64,000 nucleotides of DNA from an uncultured Alphaproteobacteria bacterium (lineage in GTDB: Bacteria > Pseudomonadota > Alphaproteobacteria > Rhodobacterales > Rhodobacteraceae), in the NCBI GenBank assembly GCA_902537415.1, contig CACBBC010000002.1, forward strand, positions 1-64,000, in the 5' to 3' direction. Positions 1 through 12,031 of this stretch are shown piece after piece. A program made the translations under genes and the position numbers. Under the pieces are notes generated by a model. That model ran no database searches, was not told the DNA's origin, and saw only the letters and a program-made list of their open reading frames with translations. Every line of letters starts with the position of its first letter. The first letter of the stretch is position 1.

Positions 1-449
1 AAACCTCGCTGCTGAAGACCACGGTCCTCGGTATTCTAATTTTTTATAGATATTAAGTGATTTTTCTATTTTTCCAATATTCTTATATGCTAAAGCTAGG
101 TTTGCCTTAGCTTGTTGGTAGTATGGCTCTTCTGTTACTATTACTCGTAACAGCTTTATTGCTTCCTTTAAATGGCCCTTTTGTAACTCAATATTAGCAA
201 TATTCATCTTTGCTGCGATCAGGCTCTTATCTATTTTAAGTGCTTTTTTGGAATGCCAAACGGCTTCGTCTAAACGCCCCAATCGTCTGCTTACAATCCC
301 AACTAGGTTAAAATATTTTGCGTTGTTAATATTAGCCGATCTTATTTTTTCACAAATGCTCAGTGCTTCTTTATAAGCACCGGATTTAGCTAGCTCAATG
401 GCAACCAAAAATTCTCTTGAAAGAACATTATCTTTTTTTTTTGACTCAT
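1..449 (-). CDS. TPR-repeat protein, partial (runs off left edge)
   Basis: Minus-strand reading gives ...DNVLSREFLVAIELAKSGAYKEALSICEKIRSANINNAKYFNLVGIVSRRLGRLDEAVWHSKKALKIDKSLIAAKMNIANIELQKGHLKEAIKLLR..., TPR spacing. Start uncertain: the ATG at 449 is out of frame because of an A10 tract. Confidence 0.75.
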
Positions 450-463
450 TTGATCTCCACTAA

Positions 464-494
464 AAAAAAGGGCGGGATATACCCGCCCTTTTAA
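464..494 (-). terminator. Rho-independent terminator downstream of porin
   Basis: Perfect stem gggcggg/cccgccc with 5-nt loop; on the minus strand followed by T8. Confidence 0.85.
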
Positions 495-513
495 CGTTAG
501 TCAGTTGCTCAAT

Positions 514-2067
514 TTAGAACTTGAATGACGCTGTCAATGTTGAAGAACCTGTGCTTGTCATCACAGCACTTATGGTCCCTGCTGAACCCAGAGGTCCAGA
601 AGCACCAATAGTTGTCAACGCATCATCTTTGTTGTAACTACCGGTTAGCGTGATGGTTGGTGACATCGCTATTGAACCACTAGCTACGAGGTTATCACCT
701 CCTGAACTTGTACCAGCTTTCTCTTGGTAAGTAATACCAACAGAGGTACCACCACCTGCGTAGTTGATACCGACAGTACTGATGCTTTTGTGCACTGCTT
801 TAAGAGCAAACGCATCGGTAATAGATTTCGCGTCAGCTGTACCCGCAGCAGTCCAGGAAGCTGTTGTACCATCAGCACTCATAGACGCCGCACTGTAGGT
901 AAGAACTTTGTCCTGAAGCCCATCAGAGTTTTGCGCATTAGTTGCACTCAACGTCATTCCGCCACCGAGATCTACTGCAGCTGCAAGACCCATTGAGTAG
1001 GTAGTACCAGCGTTAACCCTGCTTATAGTTAGGCCAACACCACCAAGGCTTGTACCGATTGAGAAACCTAAATCTCCGTCAGCTTGCCATCCAAGACCGT
1101 AGGACATTGTTCCGTACGCTCCTTTGATACCGATTGTTTGGCTTTTTGGTTCTAAGTTATCGCCATCCATCTCATTATCAACCTGAACAGTAGCTCCACC
1201 TAGTGCCATAGTGGCCTGAAGCTGTGTATCAGCTGAGTTTGTATCAAGCGCAACATCCATACCGTATATGGCAGATACAGCAGAAGTAGCAGCGTGCTGT
1301 GTCTTACCAACAGACAGAGTCAACGTTCCATTACTTACTGCAAGTGTACCTCCGGAAACGGATCCACCACCTAGATTAATTGATCCGCTAGTAGTTGCTG
1401 TCCAGCCGTCACCAGCCGACATTGCAACGCCCAATGAAGCAGATGTATTGATAGAAGCTGTCGTTTCTGTAGCTTCGGAACCAGCGTCTTGCGCATCAGC
1501 AAAAGCTTTTACGTCTGCTGCAAGGTCAGCGTTTGCTGACGCATTTGGAGTCTCACCGTTACCTGCTACTTCCATAAGAATGTCCATAGCCTCAGAGTGT
1601 GAACCACCCAAGAAGTCGTCGATTACATCTTCCACGGCTGACATACCAGCTTCAGCGGCACCACCGACAACTGCTGTTGCCAAGTTATAGCTTGCGTGTC
1701 CGTTGATAGCAACTCTCATTGCCTCAATCCGAGCAACCGCGTAGTCGAAGTTTGCAGAATTTGCAATAGTATCCGTAGCGAAGGTGTTAAGTGCAGCTCC
1801 AGCTACGACTTCTTCTGCTGTACCATTGGCGTTAGCATTACCTCGCGCTAAAAAGTCAAAGAAAAAGTCTCTTTTAATGGACTTTTCTGTTGTCTTATCA
1901 GCATCTTTAGATGACTGATTAGTCAAAGTCATAGACATACCTCCAGACCACGTCATTGGATGTGCGTGGTGGAAATATGGTTGATCAGACACGGCGGTCG
2001 GATCTGCAGCAAACGCAGGAGCGGTAAGCCCCACAATCGCTGTCGTCGTTAATAGAACTTTTTTCAT
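514..2067 (-). CDS. Outer-membrane porin with signal peptide and C-terminal Phe
   Basis: MKKVLLTTTAIVGLTAPAFAA signal; Gly/Ser/Thr-rich alternating beta pattern; ends TASFKF. Confidence 0.8.
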   Translation of the reverse strand: MKKVLLTTTAIVGLTAPAFAADPTAVSDQPYFHHAHPMTWSGGMSMTLTNQSSKDADKTTEKSIKRDFFFDFLARGNANANGTAEEVVAGAALNTFATDTIANSANFDYAVARIEAMRVAINGHASYNLATAVVGGAAEAGMSAVEDVIDDFLGGSHSEAMDILMEVAGNGETPNASANADLAADVKAFADAQDAGSEATETTASINTSASLGVAMSAGDGWTATTSGSINLGGGSVSGGTLAVSNGTLTLSVGKTQHAATSAVSAIYGMDVALDTNSADTQLQATMALGGATVQVDNEMDGDNLEPKSQTIGIKGAYGTMSYGLGWQADGDLGFSIGTSLGGVGLTISRVNAGTTYSMGLAAAVDLGGGMTLSATNAQNSDGLQDKVLTYSAASMSADGTTASWTAAGTADAKSITDAFALKAVHKSISTVGINYAGGGTSVGITYQEKAGTSSGGDNLVASGSIAMSPTITLTGSYNKDDALTTIGASGPLGSAGTISAVMTSTGSSTLTASFKF

Positions 2068-2341
2068 GTTCTTTCCTCTAATTTAAATGTTTACATTTAG
2101 GTGCACCTGCTTGGACAATGATAATAACTAGAGTCCAGGCAAATATGTATCTATAATTCTTTCTAACGCCGTAAACGTCAAGAAAGCTTTCAAAATTAAG
2201 GATCGGTTTTTTTTTAATGATGTAAAATTGCAACAAAAATGCTCTAAACTTTACTAATTCCTAAATTAATTGTAGTTGAAACCAGAGATAAAGGAAATTT
2301 TAGTAACTTAATCACTATACTTAACGAAATACGAGTAAAAA

Positions 2342-4897
2342 ATGGAACGATATAACGCAAAATCTACGGAAAAAAAATGGCAGGAAAAATGGGAGGAAGA
2401 GAAAACCTATTTTACTGACTTGGATGTGAGCAAAGAAAAATATTATGTTCTGGAGATGTTTCCATATCCATCAGGGAAAATTCATATGGGTCACGTGCGC
2501 AATTATACAATGGGAGACGTTATCGCCCGCTATAAAAGGCACAAGGGATTCAATGTTTTGCACCCTATGGGATGGGATGCTTTCGGTATGCCCGCTGAAA
2601 ATGCTGCAATAGAAAATGGTATTCACCCAGGAACATGGACGTATAAAAATATAAACGAGATGAAGTCTCAGCTGAAGCCGATGGGCCTATCAATAGACTG
2701 GTCAAGAGAGTTTGCAACGTGTGATGAAAATTATTACAAGCACCAGCAAGAGCTATTCATCGATATGTTAAAGCACGATCTTGCTTACCGGAAAAAGTCA
2801 CTTGTTAATTGGGATCCTGTGGACAAAACAGTCTTGGCAAATGAACAAGTAGAAAATGGGAGAGGTTGGAGGTCAGGGGCCGAAATTGAAAAACGAGAGC
2901 TGACACAATGGTTTTTTAAGATTTCAAATTATTCAGAAGAACTATTGAAAAGCTTGGACAACTTGCCAAACTGGCCTGAAAAAGTGAAGACCATGCAAAA
3001 AAATTGGATTGGCAGGTCTGAAGGTGCTTCTATAATTTTCTCGTTGGAAAATTCTCCACACTCGGACAAACTAGAGGTGTTTACCACACGAGCTGATACA
3101 ATCTTCGGAATGTCCTTCTGCGCAATATCTCCAAACCACTCATTGGCAAAGGCTCTTGCAAAAAATAATGAGAGCATCAAACTTTTTTTAGATGAATGCA
3201 ATTCATTGTCGACAGATCGAGCTAGTTTGGAAAAGCTCGAAAAGAAGGGAGTTAAGACTGCAATAGAAATAAAGCACCCCTTTAAAAATATCAGCGTACC
3301 TCTATACATCGCAAATTTTGTTCTTATGGAATATGGTACTGGAGCTATTTTTGGTTGCCCAGCGCATGACCAAAGAGATCTAGAATTTGCATTAAAATAT
3401 AACTTGGATGTGTTTCCAGTTGTATGTCCATCAGATCAAGATGCGGCTACATTTGTAATCAAAGAGGAGGCGTATACGGGATACGGAAAAATCATAAACT
3501 CCGATTTTTTAAATGGAATGAGTATCGAAGATGCAAAGGAGAAGGTTGTCTCCATGCTCTCTGAAAAACAAATTGGCCAAAAGAAAGTGACTTACAGGCT
3601 AAAAGATTGGGGTATTTCTCGGCAGAGATATTGGGGTTGCCCGATACCAGTTATACATTGTGAGAAATGTGGGGTTGTACCTGAAAAAAAAGAAAATCTT
3701 CCGGTAAAACTGCCAGAAACCGTTTCTTTTAAAAATCCTGGAAATCCTCTGGAGGCTGCAACTGAGTGGGTCAATTTAAATTGCCCCGTTTGTGGCAACC
3801 CGGCTAAACGTGAGACGGATACGATGGATACATTTGTTGACAGCTCATGGTATTTTATGAGGTTTACAAGTCCTAAACATAATAGACCTACTAAAAGCGA
3901 CGACTTAAAGTATTGGATGAGTGTGGATCAGTACATCGGTGGCGTTGAACATGCTATCTTACACCTACTTTATTCACGTTTCTTTGCCCGCGCTATGCAT
4001 AAAACTGGGCACATTTCTGAAGATTTTTTAGAACCGTTTTCAGCACTATTCACTCAGGGGATGGTTTGCCATGAAACATATAAGGACACAGAAGGAAATT
4101 GGCTCTCTCCAGAAGAAATAACAATATCCGTAAATAGTTCAGGCGAAAGAATAGCAAAAAGTATTAAGAAAGGTTCACGGGTTGAAGTTGGACCATCAGT
4201 AAAAATGTCTAAATCCAAGAAGAATGTTATAGATCCAATAGACATTATAGATCAATTTGGTGCTGATACAGCAAGGTGGTTTGTAATGTCTGATAGCCCT
4301 CCGGATAGAGATATTTCATGGTCAACAGAGGGAGTTGAGGGTGCATGGAGGCATCTCAATCGTGTTTGGCGCTTGACAAAAGAGATAGCTATTGAGCTCA
4401 AGAAATCTGACAAAGCGCTGATGTTGGCTGAAGACAGACAAATCGATGATTATATTTTAAATGCATCAAGGTTTATTGAAGGCTTTTCGTTTAATAAAGC
4501 AATTGCAAAAATTTATGAATTGACAAACTTCTTAGCCAAAAAAGACACCAGAACAGAACAGAGAATTTATGGGATTAAGGCTCTTGCTATGCTCATGGAA
4601 CCATTTACCCCTCACTTAGCACAAGAAATTTGGGTGACGATAGGAGAAGAGGGGCTTATCGCTGAAGCGCAATGGCCAGATATTAAAGAGTGGGAAAATA
4701 ATAAAGAAGAAACTATAACCCTACCTATTCAGATCAATGGAAAAAGAAAAACTGAAATATCGGTAGCCTCTGATCTTACGGAAGAGGCTCTGAAGGAATT
4801 TGTTCTTAAAGAAACCATAATAAAAAATGCTTTACAGAATTCCGACTTAAAACGATTCATTTATATCCCTAAAAGAATCATAAATCTTGTAATCTGA
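2342..4897 (+). CDS. leuS: Leucyl-tRNA synthetase
   Basis: 851 aa; [16 protein letters not shown] (HIGH region), [12 protein letters not shown] (KMSKS). Confidence 0.98.
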   Translation: MERYNAKSTEKKWQEKWEEEKTYFTDLDVSKEKYYVLEMFPYPSGKIHMGHVRNYTMGDVIARYKRHKGFNVLHPMGWDAFGMPAENAAIENGIHPGTWTYKNINEMKSQLKPMGLSIDWSREFATCDENYYKHQQELFIDMLKHDLAYRKKSLVNWDPVDKTVLANEQVENGRGWRSGAEIEKRELTQWFFKISNYSEELLKSLDNLPNWPEKVKTMQKNWIGRSEGASIIFSLENSPHSDKLEVFTTRADTIFGMSFCAISPNHSLAKALAKNNESIKLFLDECNSLSTDRASLEKLEKKGVKTAIEIKHPFKNISVPLYIANFVLMEYGTGAIFGCPAHDQRDLEFALKYNLDVFPVVCPSDQDAATFVIKEEAYTGYGKIINSDFLNGMSIEDAKEKVVSMLSEKQIGQKKVTYRLKDWGISRQRYWGCPIPVIHCEKCGVVPEKKENLPVKLPETVSFKNPGNPLEAATEWVNLNCPVCGNPAKRETDTMDTFVDSSWYFMRFTSPKHNRPTKSDDLKYWMSVDQYIGGVEHAILHLLYSRFFARAMHKTGHISEDFLEPFSALFTQGMVCHETYKDTEGNWLSPEEITISVNSSGERIAKSIKKGSRVEVGPSVKMSKSKKNVIDPIDIIDQFGADTARWFVMSDSPPDRDISWSTEGVEGAWRHLNRVWRLTKEIAIELKKSDKALMLAEDRQIDDYILNASRFIEGFSFNKAIAKIYELTNFLAKKDTRTEQRIYGIKALAMLMEPFTPHLAQEIWVTIGEEGLIAEAQWPDIKEWENNKEETITLPIQINGKRKTEISVASDLTEEALKEFVLKETIIKNALQNSDLKRFIYIPKRIINLVI

Positions 4898-4905
4898 GGG
4901 GTGGC

Positions 4906-5397
4906 ATTATCTTCAAGCACATATTAATAATTTTCATAATTTTCGCAAACGCCAATTGCGGGTATTCACCTCTATATAAACACACAGATTCAATGAAAAT
5001 ATTTAAAAATATTGATATACAAAAAGACGAAAATACTTTGGCTTTTTTAATTAAAGAGGCGCTTGAGGGGAAGGCACCTTTTGAAGAAAGTGGGCAAAAT
5101 GCTTTGCAAATAACGCCATCTATTAAAAATTCTTATGGGGTAATTACAAAAGAAAATGAGATAACAAGATATTCAGTAACTTTGGATGTTGAATATCGTT
5201 TGTATGACAAAAAGACAAAAAAAGTTGTTTTTAAAAATAAAGTTTCTGCAACGTCAGATTATAGCGCTGCTGTAACCTTTACGGGTTTCGCCACAGAAAT
5301 AGCTAGAAAAGATACTTATGAGAGACTTGCAGATACAGTTGCCGAAAAAATGATAACAGATATTTTAATTAGTAATTTGAGTGAATACGCCCCTTGA
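4906..5397 (+). CDS. lptE: LPS-assembly lipoprotein LptE, non-canonical start
   Basis: Frame upstream of the track start reads IFKHILIIFIIFANANCGYSPLYKH..., lipoprotein-like signal plus LptE-type CGYSPLY; sits between leuS and holA as usual in alphaproteobacteria. Confidence 0.75.
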   Translation: MIFKHILIIFIIFANANCGYSPLYKHTDSMKIFKNIDIQKDENTLAFLIKEALEGKAPFEESGQNALQITPSIKNSYGVITKENEITRYSVTLDVEYRLYDKKTKKVVFKNKVSATSDYSAAVTFTGFATEIARKDTYERLADTVAEKMITDILISNLSEYAP

Positions 5398-6401
5398 TTT
5401 ATTACAGGCAAAAGATTGACAATTTCACTGAAAAATTCGAAGAGTGCTCCATAATTGTTTTACTCGGTGAAAACCATTCAATATTACAAAAAGACGCAAA
5501 AAAAATTTCTGATGCACTCGCAGGAAAAGTTGCAGATGAAGAAATGCGAGTAAACAAATATTTCAATCATGAAATAATTGAAAAAAGAAATGAAATAATA
5601 ACAAGCCTGAAAACAAAAAGTTTTTTCCCTGGCCGTCAAATAATATTGCTGATTGAGCTGAATGAGAAAGATTACAAAATTATCACTGAGATAGACGCGG
5701 AATGGCAAAATGACGATGCTATAACTATCGTTACCATGAATGCATTATCAAAAAAATCTGAAGTTATAAACTTACTGGCATCTAGTGATCGGATAGCTGT
5801 CGTTAACTATACTAATAGTAAAATAGATAGAGATTTTTTTGTGGAAAGATTGAACAATGCAGGAATAAATTTTTCTGGGAAGGAAGTATTAGATGTACTT
5901 ATCGATTTCGCTAACTTTACGCCAGAAAATATTTTAGAAAATGAGTTGGAAAAGTTGATGCTTTTCAAGCTTTATGATGACAAGCCTCTTTCGGTAGACG
6001 ATTTTTTTGATATAATATCAATAAATTATGAAATTAAAGAATTAAGCCTGGCAGTTGCATTGGCCGAAAGAAACATTGTAGAATTAGAGAAAAATCTAAG
6101 CACGTTCTTTTCATACAGTAAAAGCCCGATATCTATTCTGCATTTTGTATCCGCTTATTTCTATAAGTTATCTTTAATAAAGTTATACGGGCCCTCCAGT
6201 TTTGAGGTGCGTCGTGGATATCCTTTTCTTATTGCACATGATCTTGAAAAAGCAAAACAACATGTGAATCAATGGTCTTTGCAACAAATTAGCCGGGCAA
6301 CTGACTCCCTTACTGCTTCAGATCTAAAATTAAGAAAATATCCCTCTTTGTTTCAACGCTCTATTCTAACCCAATGTCTACATAAAATTATGGAAATTTA
6401 A
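5394..6401 (+). CDS. holA: DNA polymerase III delta subunit
   Basis: 335 aa, HolA-like sequence pattern and leuS-lptE-holA synteny. Confidence 0.85.
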   Translation: MIYYRQKIDNFTEKFEECSIIVLLGENHSILQKDAKKISDALAGKVADEEMRVNKYFNHEIIEKRNEIITSLKTKSFFPGRQIILLIELNEKDYKIITEIDAEWQNDDAITIVTMNALSKKSEVINLLASSDRIAVVNYTNSKIDRDFFVERLNNAGINFSGKEVLDVLIDFANFTPENILENELEKLMLFKLYDDKPLSVDDFFDIISINYEIKELSLAVALAERNIVELEKNLSTFFSYSKSPISILHFVSAYFYKLSLIKLYGPSSFEVRRGYPFLIAHDLEKAKQHVNQWSLQQISRATDSLTASDLKLRKYPSLFQRSILTQCLHKIMEI

Positions 6402-6406
6402 CTTTC

Positions 6407-7384
6407 TTGGTACCCTTTTTAAATAATATAAGGAAGGTATGTCTTTATCCCATATTGTATTTACTGTCTTTAGTTTGGATTATTGCACACCGCTTAAGAA
6501 TGAAGTATGGGAGATATCAAAAAATGCCAATCCCTATAGTGTGTATTGGAAACATTACTTTGGGCGGTGCTGGTAAGACCCCAACAGTTATTTTTTTAGC
6601 AAATTACTTTAAAAAAAATAATATCAAAGCCCACGTCGTCAGTCGAGGGTATGGCAGAGCATTTAAAGATACTGTTTTTGTTGATCCAAGAACTCATAGT
6701 GCCTATCAAGTGGGTGATGAACCTTTGTTAATTTCTCAGCATGCTAAGGTTTGGGTATCAAAGAAAAAGAAAGAAGGAATTTTAGAAGCCTATAAGGCAG
6801 GCGCGGAATTAGTCCTTCTGGATGATGGCTTTCAAAATTTTTCGATTGCAAAAGATGTAAATATTTTGGTACTTGATGCGGAAGTTAGCCTCAAGAATGA
6901 AAACATTTTTCCTTTAGGAAACTTAAGAGAAAGTCCTCGACTAGCAATTGACAGAGCCGACTTTTTGATTTCCATAGGTACTTCAATTTCAAATAAAAAT
7001 TTACGAGAAACTATTTTTCAAAGTTATGACCAAAAGATCATAGACGGAGAATTTGTCCCTAACATAATTCCAAAATTAAAAAACCGAAAGCTTGTTGCAT
7101 TTTGTGGTATTGGAAGACCAGAAAAGTTCTTTTCAATGCTACGGAAGCTAAATCTCAAAATTATTAAAGAATACTCATTTCCCGACCATCATTTTTATTC
7201 TAGACGACAACTTACCAAAATCTTGGATATTGCTATAAAGAATAACGCGCTTGTTGTAACCACCGAAAAAGACTTTGTAAAAATACCCATAACTTTTAAA
7301 AAAAATATATACCCGATAGATATAGAATTACATTTGTCAAAAAATAAAAAACTGCTATTGGAATTAAAGAAATTAGTTACTTAA
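6407..7384 (+). CDS. lpxK: Tetraacyldisaccharide 4'-kinase
   Basis: VCIGNITLGGAGKTPTVIFLA P-loop, RGYGR, LLDDGFQN motifs. Confidence 0.93.
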   Translation: MVPFLNNIRKVCLYPILYLLSLVWIIAHRLRMKYGRYQKMPIPIVCIGNITLGGAGKTPTVIFLANYFKKNNIKAHVVSRGYGRAFKDTVFVDPRTHSAYQVGDEPLLISQHAKVWVSKKKKEGILEAYKAGAELVLLDDGFQNFSIAKDVNILVLDAEVSLKNENIFPLGNLRESPRLAIDRADFLISIGTSISNKNLRETIFQSYDQKIIDGEFVPNIIPKLKNRKLVAFCGIGRPEKFFSMLRKLNLKIIKEYSFPDHHFYSRRQLTKILDIAIKNNALVVTTEKDFVKIPITFKKNIYPIDIELHLSKNKKLLLELKKLVT

Positions 7385-8008
7385 CTCTTTATCGATTATT
7401 TTCTTTAATTCATCATAGGACCGGTTTGCGTATTTCTTTCCATTTATAATAAAAGTCGGTGTAGACTCAACAGCATCTTTATCAACATAAATCTGAAATT
7501 CATTCACCAAATCTAATGCTTTTTCTTGGTCCTCTAAGCAAGAAATTGCTTTTTTCTTTTCAATTCCTGCTTTCGCAGATATTTTTAAAAGTGAATCTAC
7601 AATTTTATCACTGGATTCATATCTAGACCAAATTGACTGCTCGGAATAAAGTAAATCAAGCATACCAAAATAACGATTTACCACATTTGTGCAGCGTGCA
7701 GTCAAAGCTGCCCATAACCCAGCTTTATCAAAATAAATTTCTCTATGTATGAATTTTACTTTACCAGTTTCGATATACTCCTTATTCAACTGCGGATAAA
7801 CATTAGAATGAAATGCCGCACATGCTGGACAAGTCAATGAAGCATATTCAACAAAAACAACAGGCGCTTCGTCATTTCCTTTCGACATTTCAATATACTT
7901 GCTTTCAACTTTTGAGGGGTCTGCTGCATAGCCGAATCCTGACATGAAAATTAATAAAAGTAGGAAACATGTGCTTTTCCAATATTTTTCAGTCTTCCAT
8001 AATCTCAT
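7373..8008 (-). CDS. DsbA/DsbG-family thiol-disulfide oxidoreductase
   Basis: Signal peptide; YASLTCPACAAFH (CPAC active site); STPTFIINGK. Confidence 0.9.
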   Translation of the reverse strand: MRLWKTEKYWKSTCFLLLLIFMSGFGYAADPSKVESKYIEMSKGNDEAPVVFVEYASLTCPACAAFHSNVYPQLNKEYIETGKVKFIHREIYFDKAGLWAALTARCTNVVNRYFGMLDLLYSEQSIWSRYESSDKIVDSLLKISAKAGIEKKKAISCLEDQEKALDLVNEFQIYVDKDAVESTPTFIINGKKYANRSYDELKKIIDKELSN

Positions 8009-8480
8009 TTTTTTTCCTTGAATAACTAAGGTTATTTTTCATTTTGGTTAGTGCATCCTCTAATTGAATGGCAACAATTTTGGGGTCAGTAGTTTCTATT
8101 CTTTTTGTAGCACTAAAGTCATGCGAATTATCTAATTCTACCACGTTTTTATGATTAAAGTCATGTAGTCGTACCAATTTTATCTGAACTATCACTTCTT
8201 TTGAATAAAAAGAATTTATTTTTTCGATTATATCTTGTAGCTGCAAAGACAATTCTGCCATATGAGGACCCTTCATACCAAGATAAAGAATATTTTTTTT
8301 ACCACCTTTTAAAGTTTTCATTTTAACTGGACGAGTTTTTTTTGATATTTCTTCCCCAACAATTGTATCCCATATGTCTAATAATTTGGTATAACTAATT
8401 ATGTTTAGTTGACCATATCTTTTTAATAATGGTTCAATTAACTTTCCAACGGATTTGAAATTTTTTTTATGATACTTCAT
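7989..8480 (-). CDS. DUF721 / DciA-like protein
   Basis: WDTIVGEEISKKTRPVKMK...LYLGMKGPHMAELSLQLQDIIEKIN; neighbour of mutY and a thioredoxin-fold gene as in other alphaproteobacteria. Confidence 0.75.
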   Translation of the reverse strand: MKYHKKNFKSVGKLIEPLLKRYGQLNIISYTKLLDIWDTIVGEEISKKTRPVKMKTLKGGKKNILYLGMKGPHMAELSLQLQDIIEKINSFYSKEVIVQIKLVRLHDFNHKNVVELDNSHDFSATKRIETTDPKIVAIQLEDALTKMKNNLSYSRKKNEIMED

Positions 8481-8512
8481 TTCTCACGCAAGTTTTAAGG
8501 CCATTATAATTT

Positions 8513-9577
8513 ATGGTATATAAAATTGAAATGGCAATTATAAGCAAAATCCTATTAAGGTGGTACGCCGAGAACGGTAGAACATTACCGTGGCGAGTAA
8601 GACCTAAAGACGCAGAGGCAGGGCAACATCCTGATCCCTATAAAATTTGGATATCTGAAATAATGTTACAGCAAACTACTGTAAACACTGTGATTCCATA
8701 TTTTAAGAGTTTTTTAAAAAAATGGGATAGTATAGATAAGCTTAGCTATGCTGATGAGGGTGATATTTTAGCTTTTTGGGCGGGTCTTGGTTATTATGCA
8801 AGAGGAAGAAATCTTTTGAAATGCGCAAAGGAACTGAGCAAAAAGTTTGATGGCAAAATACCAAATGACAAAAAGGCTCTTATGAAATTACCCGGTATAG
8901 GTGAATATACCGCTTCAGCTATAAGATCAATTGCCTTTGGTGAAAGAGAAGTTGTAATTGATGCAAATATTGAACGAGTCGTTTGTAGACTTTTCAAGAT
9001 TGAAAAGCCTGTAAAACAATCTAAAAAAGACATTAAAAAATATGCTTCCCGACTTTTCCCCAAACTTCATAGTGGTGACTTTGCTCAAGCATTAATGGAT
9101 TTTGCAAACGTAGTTTGCAAGCCTAAGAAACCTAGCTGTAATAATTGTCCAATTGCGACATCCTGTTTAAGCTTGAAGCTAGGTGTAGTAGAAAATATTC
9201 CCGCAAAATCAGTCAAAAAAGACAAGCCGATAAGAAGGGGTTTCGTATTTTTCATAAAAGTACAGCCAAACAGTTTCTTACTTGAACGAAGGCCGAGTGA
9301 AGGAATATTAGGAGGACTTTTGGGCTTCCCCACAACTGATTGGGAGGTAATTAAAAATAAGCCCACTTTACCTTTTGAGGCGAACTGGACTTTTACCAAA
9401 CAATTAGTTACACATCAATTTTCCCATTTTAAATTGGAACTCGAAATTGTGTTAGGTGAAAAAGGAAACTCTAAGTTTGATGGTTCTAAATATTTGGCAG
9501 TCGAACAACAAAGTTTTGATTTAATGACACTACCAACATTAATGCGGAAAGTGTACACTAAAGCTATCAAGCTTTAA
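8513..9577 (+). CDS. mutY: A/G-specific adenine glycosylase (start may be 8531)
   Basis: PWR..., EIMLQQTTVNTVIPYF, LPGIGEYTASAI, CxxxxxxCxxC-type Fe-S loop. Confidence 0.95.
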   Translation: MVYKIEMAIISKILLRWYAENGRTLPWRVRPKDAEAGQHPDPYKIWISEIMLQQTTVNTVIPYFKSFLKKWDSIDKLSYADEGDILAFWAGLGYYARGRNLLKCAKELSKKFDGKIPNDKKALMKLPGIGEYTASAIRSIAFGEREVVIDANIERVVCRLFKIEKPVKQSKKDIKKYASRLFPKLHSGDFAQALMDFANVVCKPKKPSCNNCPIATSCLSLKLGVVENIPAKSVKKDKPIRRGFVFFIKVQPNSFLLERRPSEGILGGLLGFPTTDWEVIKNKPTLPFEANWTFTKQLVTHQFSHFKLELEIVLGEKGNSKFDGSKYLAVEQQSFDLMTLPTLMRKVYTKAIKL

Positions 9578-9579
9578 TG

Positions 9580-10704
<1,125 letters not shown>

Positions 10705-10770
10705 TTATGTAACGTTGAGTCAAATTATCAAGAGCGTCAAATTTTTTATTTAAAAACAGTCACTTATTTT

Positions 10771-11361
10771 TCACAAACACAACATGTTGTATATGGGTTT
10801 GAAAGATCTCCTATGCTCAGTGTTAATACCCAACTTGTAGATGGCGGCTTTATGTTCCTCCACTCCATATCCCACATTCCTTTCCCAACCATAACCTGGA
10901 AAGCGTATATTTAATGATTTCATATGAAAGTCGCGTGACACTTTTGCAACAATGGAAGCTGCCGCTATGCTCGCTATTTTATTATCTCCTTTAATTATGC
11001 TGTAGGCCCTTGAAGCAGATCGATATGCTCCTGGTAATATATTTCCATCAAAGTATAAACTATCTTTTGTCTCAGAGACTTTCTCAACGGCCTTTTGCAT
11101 TACAAATAATGAACTGCTCAAAATATTAAATCGATCAATCATCTTGGCTGAGGAGAAAGAAACCCCTACTGAAAAAGTTTCTAATATCTCAAAGTAAAGT
11201 TCAATTCTCTGACGAGGGCTTAAGGTTTTTGAGTCAGCTAGCCCTCTAATATTATGGTTTTTATCAAACCTTACGGCTGCTGCCACAACAGGGCCGGCCC
11301 ACGCACCCCTGCCGACCTCATCTACTCCACAGTGAAACCCTAAATCTTTAAAATCTTTCAA
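10771..11361 (-). CDS. rnhB: Ribonuclease HII
   Basis: CGVDEVGRGAWAGPVVAAAV; ccrM neighbour. Confidence 0.95.
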   Translation of the reverse strand: MKDFKDLGFHCGVDEVGRGAWAGPVVAAAVRFDKNHNIRGLADSKTLSPRQRIELYFEILETFSVGVSFSSAKMIDRFNILSSSLFVMQKAVEKVSETKDSLYFDGNILPGAYRSASRAYSIIKGDNKIASIAAASIVAKVSRDFHMKSLNIRFPGYGWERNVGYGVEEHKAAIYKLGINTEHRRSFKPIYNMLCL

Positions 11362-11510
11362 TTAGATTAAACCTTCAAAAACATCTTTATAATTGAAGGT
11401 TAATTTTTACATGTCAATAAGGTCATTTACCTGTAAATTAATACGATATGATTTAAATAATCAAAAATTTATTCGTTAATAATAATCATGGGTAAAAATG
11501 GTAAGCGCAT

Positions 11511-11783
11511 ATGAAAGTTTGGATAATAGTTTCAGTGATGTTTCTGATGGAGAATTCTCAGGTGAAAATTGCCGAAACGGTCAATGATAGCTCTCGATTT
11601 TTTTATACAGAAAAACAATGCCTCAATTCCTTGGAAAATAAAATGCTTGATGGAGACAATATGGTTGAGTTTTTTGGTGGGGCATTTATAACGAGTGGCT
11701 CCGTTTTTCAAAAAATCAAGCAATGTATGGCTATGGAGTTAGAAGAAAAACAATTAAAGAGACTTTTACGAGAAATGAAATAA
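11511..11783 (+). CDS. Small hypothetical protein with N-terminal hydrophobic segment
   Basis: 90 aa intergenic ORF, not antisense to a known gene. Confidence 0.5.
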   Translation: MKVWIIVSVMFLMENSQVKIAETVNDSSRFFYTEKQCLNSLENKMLDGDNMVEFFGGAFITSGSVFQKIKQCMAMELEEKQLKRLLREMK

Positions 11784-11788
11784 ACTGT

Positions 11789-12031
11789 TCACATTCCCAC
11801 AAAATTCACACGTTTTGTAAGATAGAACACTATAACAAAAAAAATAATTGCCACAAAACCAAAAAAATAAATTTTATTTTTTAACCTAGACGAGCGCTTC
11901 CTCATTTCATCAGAACTCTTTCCAAAAAATTGGCTAAAAGTTTCTTGCAGCCTCCTTACATCCTCTCTTTTTATTGTTTGCATGTCAGCTTTAAAATCCT
12001 GACTTGTTTCTGATTTATTTTTTTTTACCAA
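11789..12031 (-). CDS. Small single-TM hypothetical protein
   Basis: 80 aa; basic helical N-terminal half, KIYFFGFVAIIFFVIVFYL TM. Confidence 0.5.
   Translation of the reverse strand: MVKKNKSETSQDFKADMQTIKREDVRRLQETFSQFFGKSSDEMRKRSSRLKNKIYFFGFVAIIFFVIVFYLTKRVNFVGM

Noticed and set aside
1268-1690. 140-aa plus-strand ORF
   Set aside because: Antisense to the porin in a GC-richer, Ala-rich stretch; composition artefact.
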